Source: Lactuca virosa (taxonomy: Eukaryota > Streptophyta > Magnoliopsida > Asterales > Asteraceae). From it: a stretch of 64,000 nt of DNA. The notes beneath the pieces are model-generated. The model was not told the DNA's origin. It did not search any database and was given only the letters and a program-made list of their open reading frames with translations. The translations under genes were made by a program, and so were the position numbers. The stretch is taken from positions 96,461,360 through 96,525,359 of the forward strand of contig CAKMRJ010005523.1 in assembly GCA_928212115.1 (NCBI GenBank), in the 5' to 3' direction. Of this stretch, positions 33,548-45,451 are shown in pieces; positions within the stretch are counted from its first letter, which is position 1; each line of letters opens with the position of its first letter.

Positions 33548-35087
33548 AGACTAAACTGCAAAATCGGTCCTTGTGGTTTCTCAAAAACTATGGATAGAGT
33601 TCAAAAAATTTCCGACTTGCATTGAATGTCCAAAATCAGAAATTCCATGTGGTTTTGGTCCTAAAATGGTTGAAAGGACAATTTTTCCCCTTTCATTCCT
33701 TTTTATAACTTTTCATATTGTTTTTAATGTTTCATTAATTAAAAATAAAAAAACAAACAGATTTGGACCACCCCACCCCACTTGTGCCCACCTCTCTCTC
33801 TTTCTCTCCCCCATATTCATCATATCGTCTTCTTCATATGCAAGAAAAACACATACACACACACACACACACACACTGAAATTACAACTAACACATATGT
33901 TGTTGACCTGCAACTCAAAGACACGCACACGTCACACACACATTGAGAATTTAAAGAGCAAAACTGACTCACCCCTCCATTATCGATGAAATTACAAAAA
34001 TCAATAACCTGCAACATTTTTTTGATCCATTCTTCTTTCTCTGTGTAAACACAAACACACTTTGTAAACCTCCTTCATCTTCTCTCCTAGAGCCACTAAT
34101 GAAGAACTGATTTGTTCCTATTGGCCATTGGTTGGTTGGAAATTTGGGGGTACATCTCCGGCTGTATCACATGTTCGACGACCTAATATCATAATCGCTA
34201 ACTAGGTAACATATAGCCCCATCTATAACATCTCCTCCACCCCTTTTATCCTAGACATCAAAGTAAATCTGGATATGAACTTCCTTTGTTTTATTATCGT
34301 TGTTTACAATTCCACCATTGCTCCATGTTTTCATCCTCCTGTTTGTGATTCCACCACCGCTACATGTTCGGAGCTTCCGCTAATGCCACCTCTATCCGGA
34401 ATGAAATAATCTTCTAACTTTAGAAGCTTTATATTTCTCAGGAGCCCTAGATTTGCCTTCTATTTTTGAAGATCATGTTCACCACCACTGTCTGTGTCTT
34501 CCTTTCTAATCTATTCTTCTCGATTTCTCTAGTAAGTTTTTTTCTTTAGAAATCCAACCAAGAAATAAAACAAAGGGGATTGGGTCTTAATTTCATATGA
34601 TTTAAAACCTTGGATTTCCCGAAACGCTTGTGAAATAGAGGGTGAAAAAGAGGGAGATGAGGGATAGGGATGAAGATTTCTTTGGAACGACTGGGGTTTT
34701 TTCATCGTGGGTGTGCCTGTTTCATTTTCTTTGTGTGTATGTAGAATTTTGTGAGTGTGTGTTCTTAAGGAGATGCGTTTTGAAGGTATAGAGAGAATAG
34801 GAAGTTCTTTGATGAAATACATGAGAGAGAGAAAGATGTACCAATGGAGAGGGTTGGTGTGGGATGGAGCGATATTTTATTTTTTATTTTTTTTAATTAT
34901 TTAAATACTAAAATAAATAAAGGAAAACAAAAAATAAATGAAAAGGGTAAAACTGACATTTCAAGCGTGTCAAGGATCAAAATCATAGAAAAATCTTGAT
35001 TTTGGACATTCCATGCAAGTTAGAAACTTTTTGCACCTTATCCATAGTTTTTTGAATACCACATGGACCAATTTTGCAGTTTCGTCT
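33548..35087. mobile_element. 1.5-kb element with about 150-bp terminal inverted repeats (MULE-like)
   Basis: The left end AGACTAAACTGCAAAATCGG and the right end (reverse complement of AGACGAAACTGCAAAATTGG) pair through AAAAACTATGGATA, ACTTGCAT and GAATGTCCAAAATCA. Long terminal inverted repeats suggest a non-autonomous Mutator-like element. The interior has a (CA)n tract (about 33848-33877) and no coding sequence. No clear target-site duplication was seen. Confidence 0.7.
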
Positions 35088-35654
35088 AAAAAAAGATAAT
35101 TGGTCCTTTTGTTTCCCCACCCGATGCACCATCTTTCTCTATCTATCTCTCAGTGACCACCTTTGGCGACTTTGTAAATTACCCATTAACACCATAACAC
35201 TCACTTCCGGCTTACTCCCATCGTCTCCAGTTTTGTGTGCTTGAGCTTTATGTTACCGTTTCCTTCAATCACCTTCATTCTTCTAAAAGCAAAACACCAG
35301 ATGGCGAACCACATGTTTCCAGTTCACTCATGACAACCATCAAACAGTCTCAAGCGAATCAATGGAGGCATTGAGAGATGTTTCATTTATATCAAATGCA
35401 TCAATAGTTGCACGACTTTCAATCCTCGTTGTCGTGTTAAATTGAAACTCAAAAACTTCATCTTGTCCATTATGCGATGCGGGTTTCCAAAGCACCGATA
35501 TAAAAGTTGCAATCTTACATCCACCGACTATATATGGGTTTTAAAAATCCATTATGAGGTTTCGTCTTTGTTCCTATGTAACCTACACGATTCGAATACT
35601 ATTAGGGCTCAGTTTAATTTCTCATTTGTTCTCGATCAGGGAGAAGAAAATTTC
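35088..35654. other. No recognisable gene
   Basis: A plus-strand frame at 35442-35759 overlaps the antisense of the protease trace and is not credible. The unique-looking sequence 35100-35640 carries no motif I can name. Confidence 0.4.
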
Positions 35655-36529
35655 AAAAGAATACTAGTTCTCCCCCACTTAGGGTTTGAACCCACACTAG
35701 CTGATGCTTCCAATCAATCAAAGCCCCATTCAGACTCAACTAATCCATTCCTACAATGATCTTCATCCCTCACAGAGGAATAAGAACTAGGTCTATCAAA
35801 TACTTTTTGCAGAACAACTTGAGAACGCAATCCCGATGAACCCTCAGAGCACTCATTGTACGATCATCAGTAATCTCAACCTCTAATGGGTAATCCAACG
35901 ATCCTGAAGCGTCATTTAACTTCTTGCTAAACACAAGAGATACAAAAGATCGGATAGCCCCCGAATCGAACAAAAGATGAACAATAACACCATTGACTAA
36001 AAACATCCCTATTCACAAGCAGATAAAACATAAGCATAAATAACGGAAAGCAGGGAAAGATATGAGAGAGACACATACCATTAACAACATCTGGTGCTGC
36101 TTGGGCCTCTTCGGTCGTCAACTGAAACACTCGGCTCCTTACCATAGGAGCCTCTGCCTTACCCTAGCGGCCATCTGTAATCCTCAAAGTAGCTGGAGCG
36201 GGTGCCGTCACCGCTCATCCTGACAATCTCGGATGGTCGGCCTTCTTGTGGCCCATCTGATTTTAATGGAATCAAATCAGTGCCCCATGAGGGCAATCCG
36301 TACCAAAATGCCCTGCATGGACGCACTTGAAACAACCCGAACCACTTGCTCTATAAACCCCATCGTGCGCCTTTCCGCACTTGTCGTAACAGCGCCGACC
36401 CTACTGACCCCTAGAACGCGAGTCAAAAGTCTTAGGCTTCTTCACTGAGCCCTCTGTTGTCTAAAATGGAGATGGCTTCCACTTTAACCGAAGCTCCAAC
36501 TCTATATCCCGCTCTCGGGCTCTATCAAT
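35655..36529 (-). pseudogene. Protease and Gag C-terminus of the second chromovirus
   Basis: The protease frame 36006-35770 begins MFLVNGVIVHLLFDSGAIRS (catalytic DSGA) and continues in broken form to about 35655. Upstream, 36145-36075 matches the Gag tail (RSRVFQLTTEEAQAAPDVV). The first zinc knuckle, CFKCVHAGHFGTDC (about 36330-36290), is intact. The second (about 36270-36230) has lost its cysteines and has stops. The left end of the Gag gap is the solo-LTR target duplication. Confidence 0.78.
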
Positions 36530-37915
36530 CATATTGATATTGCCTTATTTATACACATTTTAGGCAATATTTTAATATATTTTAATTAATATTTTGGTTA
36601 ATTGCAAAGGTATATGATACTTATTGAATTAAATTGTATTTGCAGCCAATTGGAACACTCTTGAAGAATATGGACCAGAATTGATAAGCATTGGAACTTT
36701 GGAGGATTGAAGATTAAAAGAAGGAAAGTTCAGCGAAAAACCCAACTCATGATGTGGCACTCAACCTCACGGCGTGAAGGGGGTATTCTAGACGATTAAC
36801 ATGCGGGAAGTCAGAATCCTTGCCCGATATGGATAAGTACTGAGCTCACGACGTGAAACACCAATTCTCACGACGTGAGCAACATCTTTTCCAAAACTAT
36901 ATATATTCCTTCACTCTTACGATTTAAGGGGACTTTTGGAGAGTTTTTGGGAGGAGAGTTTTTGGGAGGAGAGGTATTCTGAGATATCGATTTGGAGGCT
37001 AGAGAAGTGCACAAAACATTCCTTTAAAGGATAATTTGCTTAGAGATTAAGAGATTGAAGAACACATCATCACATCGGTTTGATTTACTTTAATCATGTT
37101 GAACTTATGCTTTCATTTTCATCCATGAGTAACTGAACTTATTTGCTTTCATTTAGATAGATGTACTTTGAATCTATGGCTTAGTTTATTAATTTATGGA
37201 TTTTAATAGTTGGCTTTGTGCTTGTGTTTGATTGTCATTACCTAGCATGTTAAAGTTGTGATTTTGTTGCTTGAATTCAAGTTAAGTGTAGCTTAGTGAC
37301 CATTAAATTAAATGAACTTGATTACCTAGTGATTTAGTGACCATTAAATTAGTAGAGCTAGGATCGACCAAATCTTAGAAAAGTAATAAAAGTAACAAAT
37401 TTAGTTGTGCTAGAGAACATAAATTGTGACCATAATTGTGTTTGCTTAGATAAGTATTACATAGCTCATCTATAATTAATAACCAATTCTGTGTTTTGCT
37501 TATGTATGACCATACAAGGTAGTTCATGAATTGGTGAAAATATTAGTAAATTTGAACTTGAATTGCTAATTACATAATAACTAGTAACCAACTTTAATAA
37601 TCCATAATTAGTAACTAACCATAGAGAAGAAGTGGATTTGAACTAAATGAAAGTGTTTTTAGTATATTGATTAAAATCGATAGTTAAGCGTTTAAGTTTG
37701 TATGAACTTGAAAAATCAGATAAAACCCCCTTTTTGACTTTTGCTTGTTTTTAGATTAATTTATTAGTAGTAAGGTTAGTAAATTAAATATGTTCCATGA
37801 GTTCGATACCCGACTGGTTGTGCTATATTATTTGCGAATAGGTCCACTGCCTTAAATCGTAATAGTTAGTTAGATAGTTGGTATAGTAGTAGGTATACTA
37901 TTATGCATCACATAT
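36530..37915 (+). mobile_element. Solo LTR (Athila-like) with perfect CATAT target duplication
   Basis: The LTR runs 36535-37910, beginning TGATATTGCC and ending ATGCATCA. It is flanked by CATAT at 36530-36534 and 37911-37915, and the Gag coding trace continues on both sides. Solo LTRs arise when the two LTRs of an inserted element recombine. It holds two pairs of CTCACGNCGTGAG-type palindromes (36746/36766 and 36845/36867). The Athila assignment rests on the TGATATTGCC start and is tentative; orientation is inferred from it. Confidence 0.88.
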
Positions 37916-38421
37916 TTTCCAGGGTCTTGCAACCAGAAATGCTAACAAACTCCATGATGTCCTTCCTCAACATATCATGGTATCTCGTTTTCTGTATCTC
38001 CTCGTCCGCCACATACTGCGAAACCAACAACACCCTCTCTCAGAAGACAAGCTACAAACTTCACATTCGCCCCCTCAGAGCAGGAGCTCGTCAGCTGAGC
38101 ACTCTCCATATTCGCAATCCATCGTCTACTAGAAATGAGGTCCTTCTTCCTGAAGAACTCAGTAGCCCTACAAGCATGGAAATCTCGAAATGTGAGAGTA
38201 CGACTCACAAACTGGTTTGCTACCAGTTCCACACGGAAGACCCCCGGTCGCTCCTCCATCAGCTCAATGATCCCCTACTTGATCAACCCGAAAATGATAG
38301 GGGTCGCATCAAGGATACCTCACATAATCTCGGATACGATAAACTCACGTAACTTCTCATCAATTGGCTCATCACCAGAGCCTGAACCAGAACCAGAACC
38401 TCCTCAAGTGATCACCACCAT
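37916..38421 (-). pseudogene. Gag N-terminal half of the second chromovirus
   Basis: The Met at 38421 starts MVVIT followed by a stop and a Gly-Ser-Glu-Pro repeat, paralleling MVTTRHGAGG in the related element. The Gag core shows RRWIANMESAQL (about 38120) and then scrambled frames to the solo-LTR boundary. Confidence 0.78.
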
Positions 38422-38493
38422 ACTGAAATGCAACAAAAATACAAACGATCAGAACATACCCAAATAATTCCCCACACTACAAGCTCCTTAGGA

Positions 38494-39278
38494 TGTAACT
38501 TCCCAAAAGTTCCAATAAAAATTTTCATTTTAAAACATCGAGTCATACAAACATTGGTTCCAAATCCAATCAGTGTAAATTGTATTTTCAAACATCGAAG
38601 TATATCAAAAGTAATCAATGCAGAAAAAGCCATCGAGGGATGTGGTGCAATCAAACCGGGCCCTTCCCTTTGGAACTGGAAGTACCTGGAAATGTTTAAA
38701 CCGCAAAATCATAAGCACAAAGATTAGTAAGTTCCCCAAAAATACCACATACCACATACCATACATACATTGCCATGGACTACCCCATGGTCTTCCCCTG
38801 AAATGTCATCGGCTGCCCCCATGGTCTTACGTCTAATTGCCATGGGCTGCCCCTATAGTTTAATATCCAATAGTCCTGGGCTACCCCCATGGTCTTTCAT
38901 GTAAATTTCATGGGTTACCCCCATGGTATTTCAAACAAATGTCACGGGTTACCCCTGGGGTCGTCCATGCAAGTATCACAAAGACAACTAGCACCCTACA
39001 CAGTATAGTGAGAAGACTCACCTGACTCATGAAACCAGATAACCCACAACTTAATTCCCTGAAAAAGATGCTACAACACACCTATATAAACATACAAGGT
39101 CCAACCTTAAACTACACACTAAAGCCATCAATCTTGACCAAAAGTCGACCCAAGTCAACAAGTCAACGGTCAAGGTCAAAGTCAACAACCAACAATATCA
39201 ACCATTGAACCTCACGTCGTGAGAATGCACTCAACTTGATTCCAACTCGTCTCTCACCAACTCAGGAAACTCGGTCAC
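38494..39278 (-). repeat. LTR of the second chromovirus, truncated, with its own minisatellite
   Basis: The inner end TGTAACTTCCC parallels TGTAACATCCC of the other chromovirus; the PBS is too decayed to read. A minisatellite of about 35 bp (GGGCTACCCCCATGGTCTTT type, about six degenerate units, 38775-38970) replaces the 27-bp repeat of the relative. At 39211-39223 it carries CTCACGTCGTGAG where the relative carries ACTCGCCGAGT. The outer end is cut at 39279. Confidence 0.75.
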
Positions 39279-39981
39279 TGATGTTCACGAAAGTACCTAA
39301 TAGTTTTAAATTTATAACTTAACAAACTCTTACTAACTATGCACCTATAGGCAGTGTACCTAGTCAAATTATAGTATAACTCAGGTAAGTCGGGTGTCGA
39401 TCACAGAGAACGGAATTCAATTAATTAAATTAACTATTATTAATTAAACTAACGAACAAACTATGATTTGGGGGATTTTCCTGATTTTTCAAGATCAGAA
39501 TAACTTAATATCACCTAACAAGTAATCAAGCAACGGAAACAAAGTAACTTCAAGAATTAAAATAATACTTTTGCCTAGATCCGATTTCATTTCTCATATG
39601 GTTGATTTCTAATGGATTGATTACATTGATTACCAATTTACTAGCTATTATGATCAAATATCTAGGCCTACCCATTTATGAATGACAAAGCAATGATAAT
39701 GCACAAATTAAACACCAAATTGATAATCAATCAGACTATGAATGATATGAGTTACTCTCCTATGATCAATTCAAACAACCAAGCATAAATTAATACTAAT
39801 TATGCTCTTTAACACAGTTAAAGTTACTAGCTTTAATTACTTAAACTAAGATGTGATTAATACTAGCTCTAATTATCTAATGATCATAAACAATTAGGAG
39901 ATAGATTCATGCAGTTAATATGATCAATTAGCACACAAAATCTGATTTATAAGCAATATAAACTAGAACTAAAACATGCTA

Positions 39982-40047
<66 letters not shown>

Positions 40048-40183
40048 AACACAAGTAAAATCAAATATAATCATCCAATAATTGAAATCAACGCATATTA
40101 ATCAATTTCATCTTCACTAAACAGAAGTAAAATGTGTTTAGCCTCTCATTTTAGCAAAAAAACACAACATATCTAAGTAAAAT
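39279..40183 (-). repeat. 3' LTR of the Athila-like element, distal part
   Basis: It begins TGATGTTCAC on the plus strand and runs to the AAAAT duplication at 40179-40183. It is AT-rich with an (AT)n microsatellite at 39987-40045. The LTR resumes at 60653. Total length without the insertion is about 1.43 kb. Confidence 0.7.
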
Positions 40184-40532
40184 TGTAAGGTCCTGAAAAG
40201 GATCTTTACCAATGATCAAACAACAAACAATCACAATAGAAGAAGAAGAAGAAAAGAAATCGAGCTTGCACACGTTTACATTCAGAAAAACGTCAGGTAC
40301 AACTCGATGGAACGATCTGTAAACTCAATGGCATAAACAACCCCACATAGACCTACACCTCCACTATATATACTAGACAGGACCGCAAACTGGGTTTACG
40401 GCCGTAAACGTGTTTACGGTCGTAAACTCCCATCCTGACCGTAAACACATTGCAACCCACAAAAAGTATTACAGACTCATACTGAACAAAATACAATGAA
40501 AGCCTAGACCAAACCATTTACTGGACCCTTCA
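40184..40532 (-). repeat. 3' LTR of the Sirevirus (349 bp)
   Basis: Bounded by TGTAAGGTCC and CCCTTCA, preceded in element sense by the PPT. It contains GTTTACGGCCGTAAAC (40394) and GTTTACGGTCGTAAAC (40412). Confidence 0.93.
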
Positions 40533-40550
40533 ATCTCCCCCTTGGTTTGG
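40533..40550 (-). promoter_or_regulatory. Polypurine tract of the Sirevirus
   Basis: The minus strand reads CCAAACCAAGGGGGAGAT next to the LTR start. A second purine-rich TTAGGGGGAG lies at about 53367 after RNase H, consistent with the multiple PPTs reported for Sireviruses. Confidence 0.8.
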
Positions 40551-40563
40551 TGCTAGCTTGGAC

Positions 40564-43180
40564 TCATCTTTTGTCGACCACCAGCACATCAGATTTTCCC
40601 ATAGCTCCGTTCCACATCTCCTTCTCGATAACCTCAGCAACCATCGAAGTGTATTCCTTTGCAACGGGCTCAAAAATGTCTTCAGCCACCTTGATCTGAT
40701 GAATGGAGAGCTGATGTATGTCCCATTTGCCAAATTGAAGCAAATCCCTCTTGTCATACAAGCGGATACAATCGTCTTTAAGCTTGATGACAGCAGCATC
40801 AGCAGATTCATCAAACACCCAGTATTGCATGGATGCAAGAGATCCATCTGGATAATTTTGAAGAACGTGGATCTGCTTTACTTGAGCAGTAGCGGGCCAC
40901 ATTACTGACCGAAGTGGCTGACTTGTTTTGGGATCAATAACGTTAGGGTAAATCTTGATAATAGACTCTGCAGTCTTCATTGAAGGGAAGCCCTTAGCTA
41001 CTTGATCTTCCAAAAATGATTTGAACTGAGTCGCCCTGGGATTGTTTGATGGATTTGAGAAAGGAGCTTTAGACAGCTCCGTAAGATCAATCCTAGTAAA
41101 GGAATGAAAATCGTGAGCATCTTTGTATAATTCAGTATTGCCGCTCTTTCTTCTCACCATCCACATATTCATAGTGTCATGGAATCCCCACGAAATGATT
41201 CCTGACCTATCACCATAAACGTCTCTGAAATGATGTTCGCCCAGATCCGTAACGGTGATCTTTGATTGATCCCAGGGAGCATTATGATCTGCGCTCCTTT
41301 TGAATAGTAATTGACCCTTTTCAGCTGACTTGGCCAATTTAGCACGTTTCAATGCCACTATACTTGGAGCCTGAGCCGGTTCTTTTTCAAAACGGTTAAC
41401 AACGGTGGTCGTTCTTGTAGGTTGTGGAACTATGGGAGTATCTTGATCAGGAAGATAGATCTTTGGCTCGTCAACGGATGACTTGAATTTGTCGCCAAAA
41501 TCTTCTTCCAGCTTCTTCTTAAGATCGTAGTAGCTGGCGGTTAACAATCCGAAATGCGTCTGAAGATCAGTAATTTGCTTCGTCTTCAGAGCTTTATCTT
41601 CGATAAGTTCGGCAACTTGAATGTTGAGCTTTGCATTTTTCGGTCTGAAGGTATGCGACCTTGATATCCAGCTCAATATTTTTTTTTGATCTAAATCAAT
41701 ATTTTTCTGATTCAGAGCATCAATCTCCTTCTGAAGTCCAAATATTGAAGGATTCTCTTCTCCTGAGTTGCCACCCCCAATAGAAATTCCTTTGCCACGT
41801 GAGGGAGGCGTTGTGAATTGTTCTTCGGCCAAAAACCTGGCTAGCCTCACAGAAGCAGCATCATGGTCTGGCCGGGGAGGAGAGAAACCTGTGGGGAAGG
41901 AAGAGCCACCAGCTTCATGGAAGGTGCTAGGACCTTCACTGACGGGTTCAGATGAAACGATAACAGGAGTTGTTGTTGGTGGAGCTGTAAAACTTTTAAG
42001 TATACCCGAGTCAAGAATTCCCTGTCTAGGGTCAAGTCTTCATCTTTTTGTTGGAGGTTGAGAGGCCTGTGTGGTTGGGTGATCACTTTCCAATGGCTCA
42101 GAAGTAGGTAAAACAACATCAAGGGGAGGAATCCCTGACACTGTCACCATAGGAATTGCTATTTCCACCGTTGGATTGGTAGGAAGAGGCGTGGCTTCGA
42201 GAACGTCTTCATTTTCCCTTATCTCCGTTGCTGGATGAGCAACTTCATTGATATTGTCAAGCAGCGTGTTGAGGTTTACACCGGTCATGAAGTCTTCATT
42301 TCTATCGAAGTTGAGAGGGATCTCATCGTTATCGAAACCGGTAAGATCAAGGTCTTCATACATCTCGGATTCTGTTCTACTCCTTGGAGACTCCTCATTA
42401 AAATTACTTTGAATGTGAATAGATGTCAGCTCATGTTCTTCAGCTACTTGAGCATGAGTAGCAGGATTTTCTTCTTCTTCAGCACGATCGAACACAGTGA
42501 TGACATCATCTTCCGAAATGACTCTCTCGGAGGAGGTAGGCTCAGAAGACACCTTGTCAGACGTTCCATGAGATTCGTAAGATTCATTTATTTCAGCAAA
42601 TTTTCCGAATTTCACGAGAGGATGTAAGCCTTGGAAGACGACTTTGCCCTTTCGATTCTGCTTGATGAGACCAATCGTGTGTGGGCCTAATGACTTTATA
42701 TCCAGTGTGTCTCCTTCTTTGACCATCTCAGGAAATTGAGTGTCAATAAACATCTGAATAAACCTAGGGTACAGCAAAAATGCATCTCTGGTCTCCCGGC
42801 TTATAGCGTTGATGTTTACCAAGAACTCATCCAGTATGAACTTTGAGAAGTTGAATTTGATGCCAGCAGCCAGTGAAACAATTGCCCCTGTGTTCCTGAG
42901 CGAGATTTCATCAACACCTGATCTCCTGCCCGAGATACAGCTCACGAACACATGCGCCAAAAATCTCCAGTAGGGTGGCAGAAGCTTTTTCACCGTGGGA
43001 GGGTAAATGCCTTCATACCCCATCTTCTTGAGAATCTTTTGTACATCATCAATCCCAATTTCAGTAGGAAAATCGGGTTGATCATTGATCAGCAATGTTT
43101 CTCTGATGAACTGCTCATTGATAGTAATCTTGCATCCTTTCACCATAGCTTTAATGGAAACCACTCCTTTATTTGATGTC
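40564..43180 (-). pseudogene. Envelope-like ORF of the Sirevirus, C-terminal part
   Basis: Two frames (43182-42040 and 41850-40564) lie in the same phase and are separated by one TGA at 42040-42042, so a single nonsense change splits them. The first part includes VSIKAMVKGCKITINEQFI, PPYWRFLAHVFVSCISGRR and an acidic Glu/Asp/Thr stretch. The second has a coiled coil (QKEIDALNQKNIDLD) and a globular tail (HFRDVYGDRSGIISWGFHD). The place after RNase H fits the envelope-like ORF of Sireviruses such as SIRE1. I see no convincing membrane segment, so function is unproven. Confidence 0.65.
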
Positions 43181-43185
43181 ATCTT

Positions 43186-43950
43186 TGTTGGATATGGTGT
43201 CTAAGTCCATAACTATATTTGGTATATACTTGACCCGACCCGGCATGGTCCATTTGGGTTGCACTTCACCCGAACAATTTATGGATAATCGTTTGAGAAT
43301 AGTATAAGTTATGATTTATTAATATATTATAAGTCCTAATATATTAATATAAAATCATATTATTTAATTAGTATTGATCTATAATTAATCTAGAGTTAAT
43401 TTAGAGATCAAAAGTATGACTAATTAAATATGGGCTCTTGTATTTATATAGTGTGGGCTAATGCTTATTTGGAATGGGCTAGGCTTGCATGGAAAGTCCA
43501 TGGATACTCCATGAAGCTTTAACCCATGGATCTCATGGAAATGAAAAGACATGGGTATTAGGGTTTACATGGATGTAACCCTAATCCACCACACTATATA
43601 AAGGAGGCTTTGGTTCTTGAAATCACACGAGTTGTGGTGAGTAAAGTAAGAGGGCCGATTTCAAGAAGGTGATTACTATTCTCTCAAAGTTCCAAGTTTG
43701 TGGTGATTTGTGATTTCCATTTGAGGCATCCACACTATTGGTGCTAGACTCTAAAACTCCAAGCAATCAACTACAACTACAAGGTAAGTAATTCTACTAG
43801 TTTTATTTGATTCAAGTTCCCCATGCCATTCTAGATAGGATAAGAACCTTGGAAAAATAATAATTTGCATGTATCATAGTCAAACATAGATCCAAGGTTT
43901 CTAGGGTTGCATGTACACCATAGGAGTGTTAGAATGCTCAAATCCCATCA
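43186..43950 (+). repeat. 5' LTR of the young copia element
   Basis: Begins TGTTGGATATGG and ends CCCATCA. It contains a promoter TATA box and, near its end, a GTAAGT splice donor. The first 50 bases resemble the LTR starting at 63826. Confidence 0.95.
43595..43602 (+). promoter_or_regulatory. TATA box of the copia LTR
   Basis: TATATAAA stands in CACTATATAAAGGAGG, about 590 bp before the PBS-side use of the transcript. It is the best promoter match in the LTR and repeats in the 3' LTR at about 50739. Confidence 0.7.
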
Positions 43951-43951
43951 G

Positions 43952-43963
43952 TGGTATCAGAGC
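43952..43963 (+). promoter_or_regulatory. Primer-binding site, initiator tRNA-Met type
   Basis: TGGTATCAGAGC begins one base after the LTR end. Confidence 0.95.
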
Positions 43964-44594
43964 CTAGGCTTGTTTACTTGATACTTGATGCAAATAGCTT
44001 AAAAATCGTTTTTTTGCTACTCGTCGAGTCTGTTCATGCACTCGACGAGTAGAGGCTGCAGTGTCCAATTTTTCGAGTTTTGCTGCTGGAATGGACTAGA
44101 AACATTACCCTAAACTATTTTGGTGTTATAAAACTTGTTTTAGATGGTGTAATGTTTATGCTAATCCATTTACAATGGCTATTATCAAAAATTACAAGTT
44201 TTATGAGTAATTTATGATTCTTGAAATGTTCATATTCATGTTCTTGAACTTATGAAGATTAGATGATCATAAGAATTGTTTGTAACCTACTTGGTAGTTT
44301 AATTCTTAATCATTATGTGTCTTAATGGAATCCATAACTTGTCCTCAAGTTATGGAAACCAAAGGTCACACTTTAATAAAAATCCATTAAAAGAACACAA
44401 GAGTTAGAAAAATGAAAAGGCTTCATTTTAATACTCAATTAAATTCATAAGTTATAGAAATGAAAAGTTTTGAAAGTTTACAAAACTTGTCCTCAAGTTT
44501 TGGAACAAGTAAAGTCATGATTAAAACTTTAGTTCCAACCCTTAGAATTTTAAAAGTTAAAATTCAACCCTTATACTTTATAATATTATAAGTT

Positions 44595-44655
<61 letters not shown>

Positions 44656-45431
44656 GTATAAGATCAAGTCGTCTTACCGCTAGTACACCTCATTCACGAA
44701 GCCGGTCTATAAGGGGGGTATAAGGTTGTTGCCTATAAAATGGCAACTTAATGGGTGTCCACTCTCACCCACCGCTTCCTTGATCGGTGGAGGGTCGTTA
44801 GCCGAACGGGTAGGACAAGGACTTATAAATTCTCATTAAAAGTATAATGATAATACTAAAGTAACTAAACTTTATTGAATTCCCAATCTTAGTTATTTTA
44901 GGAAAATGTGAATAAGGTGCTAATCCATGAAATTACACTTTACACTTTGTTTAAGTCGTTAGTGGAGCGTGTGTGGTTAACCGGCACACTAACTTGAACT
45001 TAACAAGGTAGGTAAAGGGTGACTTAATGTTTATCATAGTATCGATGGAGCGTGTGTGGTTAACCGGCACATCGATTGAGGGGTAATACATTAAGGGTAC
45101 CAAGTAATTTGCATGGTTACTTCACACCTTGTTTTGTGATCCTCGGCATCCCAGTCACAAAACTTGAAGGGCACACTCGAGATTGAAACATGCCATTGAA
45201 GAAAGTTCAATGAATCTCAAAGAATCTAGGAGTTTCTAAACCAATTAAAACCTAATTAAATATTTCGTTTTTCATGGTGGAAATTGGTGAATCGTCATTC
45301 ACCTACCTTCAAATATCTTATAGCTTAGATTACGGCATCCCTCTTCTAAGTTATAAAATATTGTGTTGGGTCCTAGCCTTAATATTACATTTGGGTGTTT
45401 TGTTAAGGACTATCTCTATATCTAATCTAAT
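43964..45431 (+). other. Copia leader with palindrome pair, AT tract and duplicated motif
   Basis: ACTCGTCGAGT (44019) and ACTCGACGAGT (44040) form a 21-bp-spaced pair. An (AT)n tract spans about 44598-44660. GGAGCGTGTGTGGTTAACCG occurs at about 44956 and 45048. There is no coding sequence. Confidence 0.8.
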
Positions 45432-45451
45432 CTATTCCCTCTTCTTTTCAG

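Larger units (their letters stand above)
35655..39278 (-). mobile_element. Second Tekay/Del-like chromovirus fragment
   Basis: The minus-strand order is LTR (38494-39278), Gag (38421 leftward), protease (36006 leftward), with coding ending at about 35655. It is clearly related to the element at 11056-19992 at protein level (VVRSRAFQLT versus MVRSRVFQLT) and in LTR layout, but far more decayed. RT and integrase are missing. Its Gag is split by the solo LTR and its LTR is cut by the Athila-like element at 39279. Confidence 0.8.
43784..45451 (+). other. Predicted leader intron of the copia element
   Basis: A canonical donor, CAAG|GTAAGTA, lies in the LTR at 43784. A strong acceptor (CTATTCCCTCTTCTTTTCAG, 45432-45451) ends one base before the Gag-Pol ATG at 45452. 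Splicing would remove the PBS, palindrome pair, AT tract and leader, giving a short-leader mRNA, while unspliced RNA would serve as template. This is inferred from sequence only. Confidence 0.6.

Noticed and set aside
33573..33989. 138-codon ORF with His-Thr repeats
   Set aside because: It is a translation of the (CA)n microsatellite and terminal repeat.
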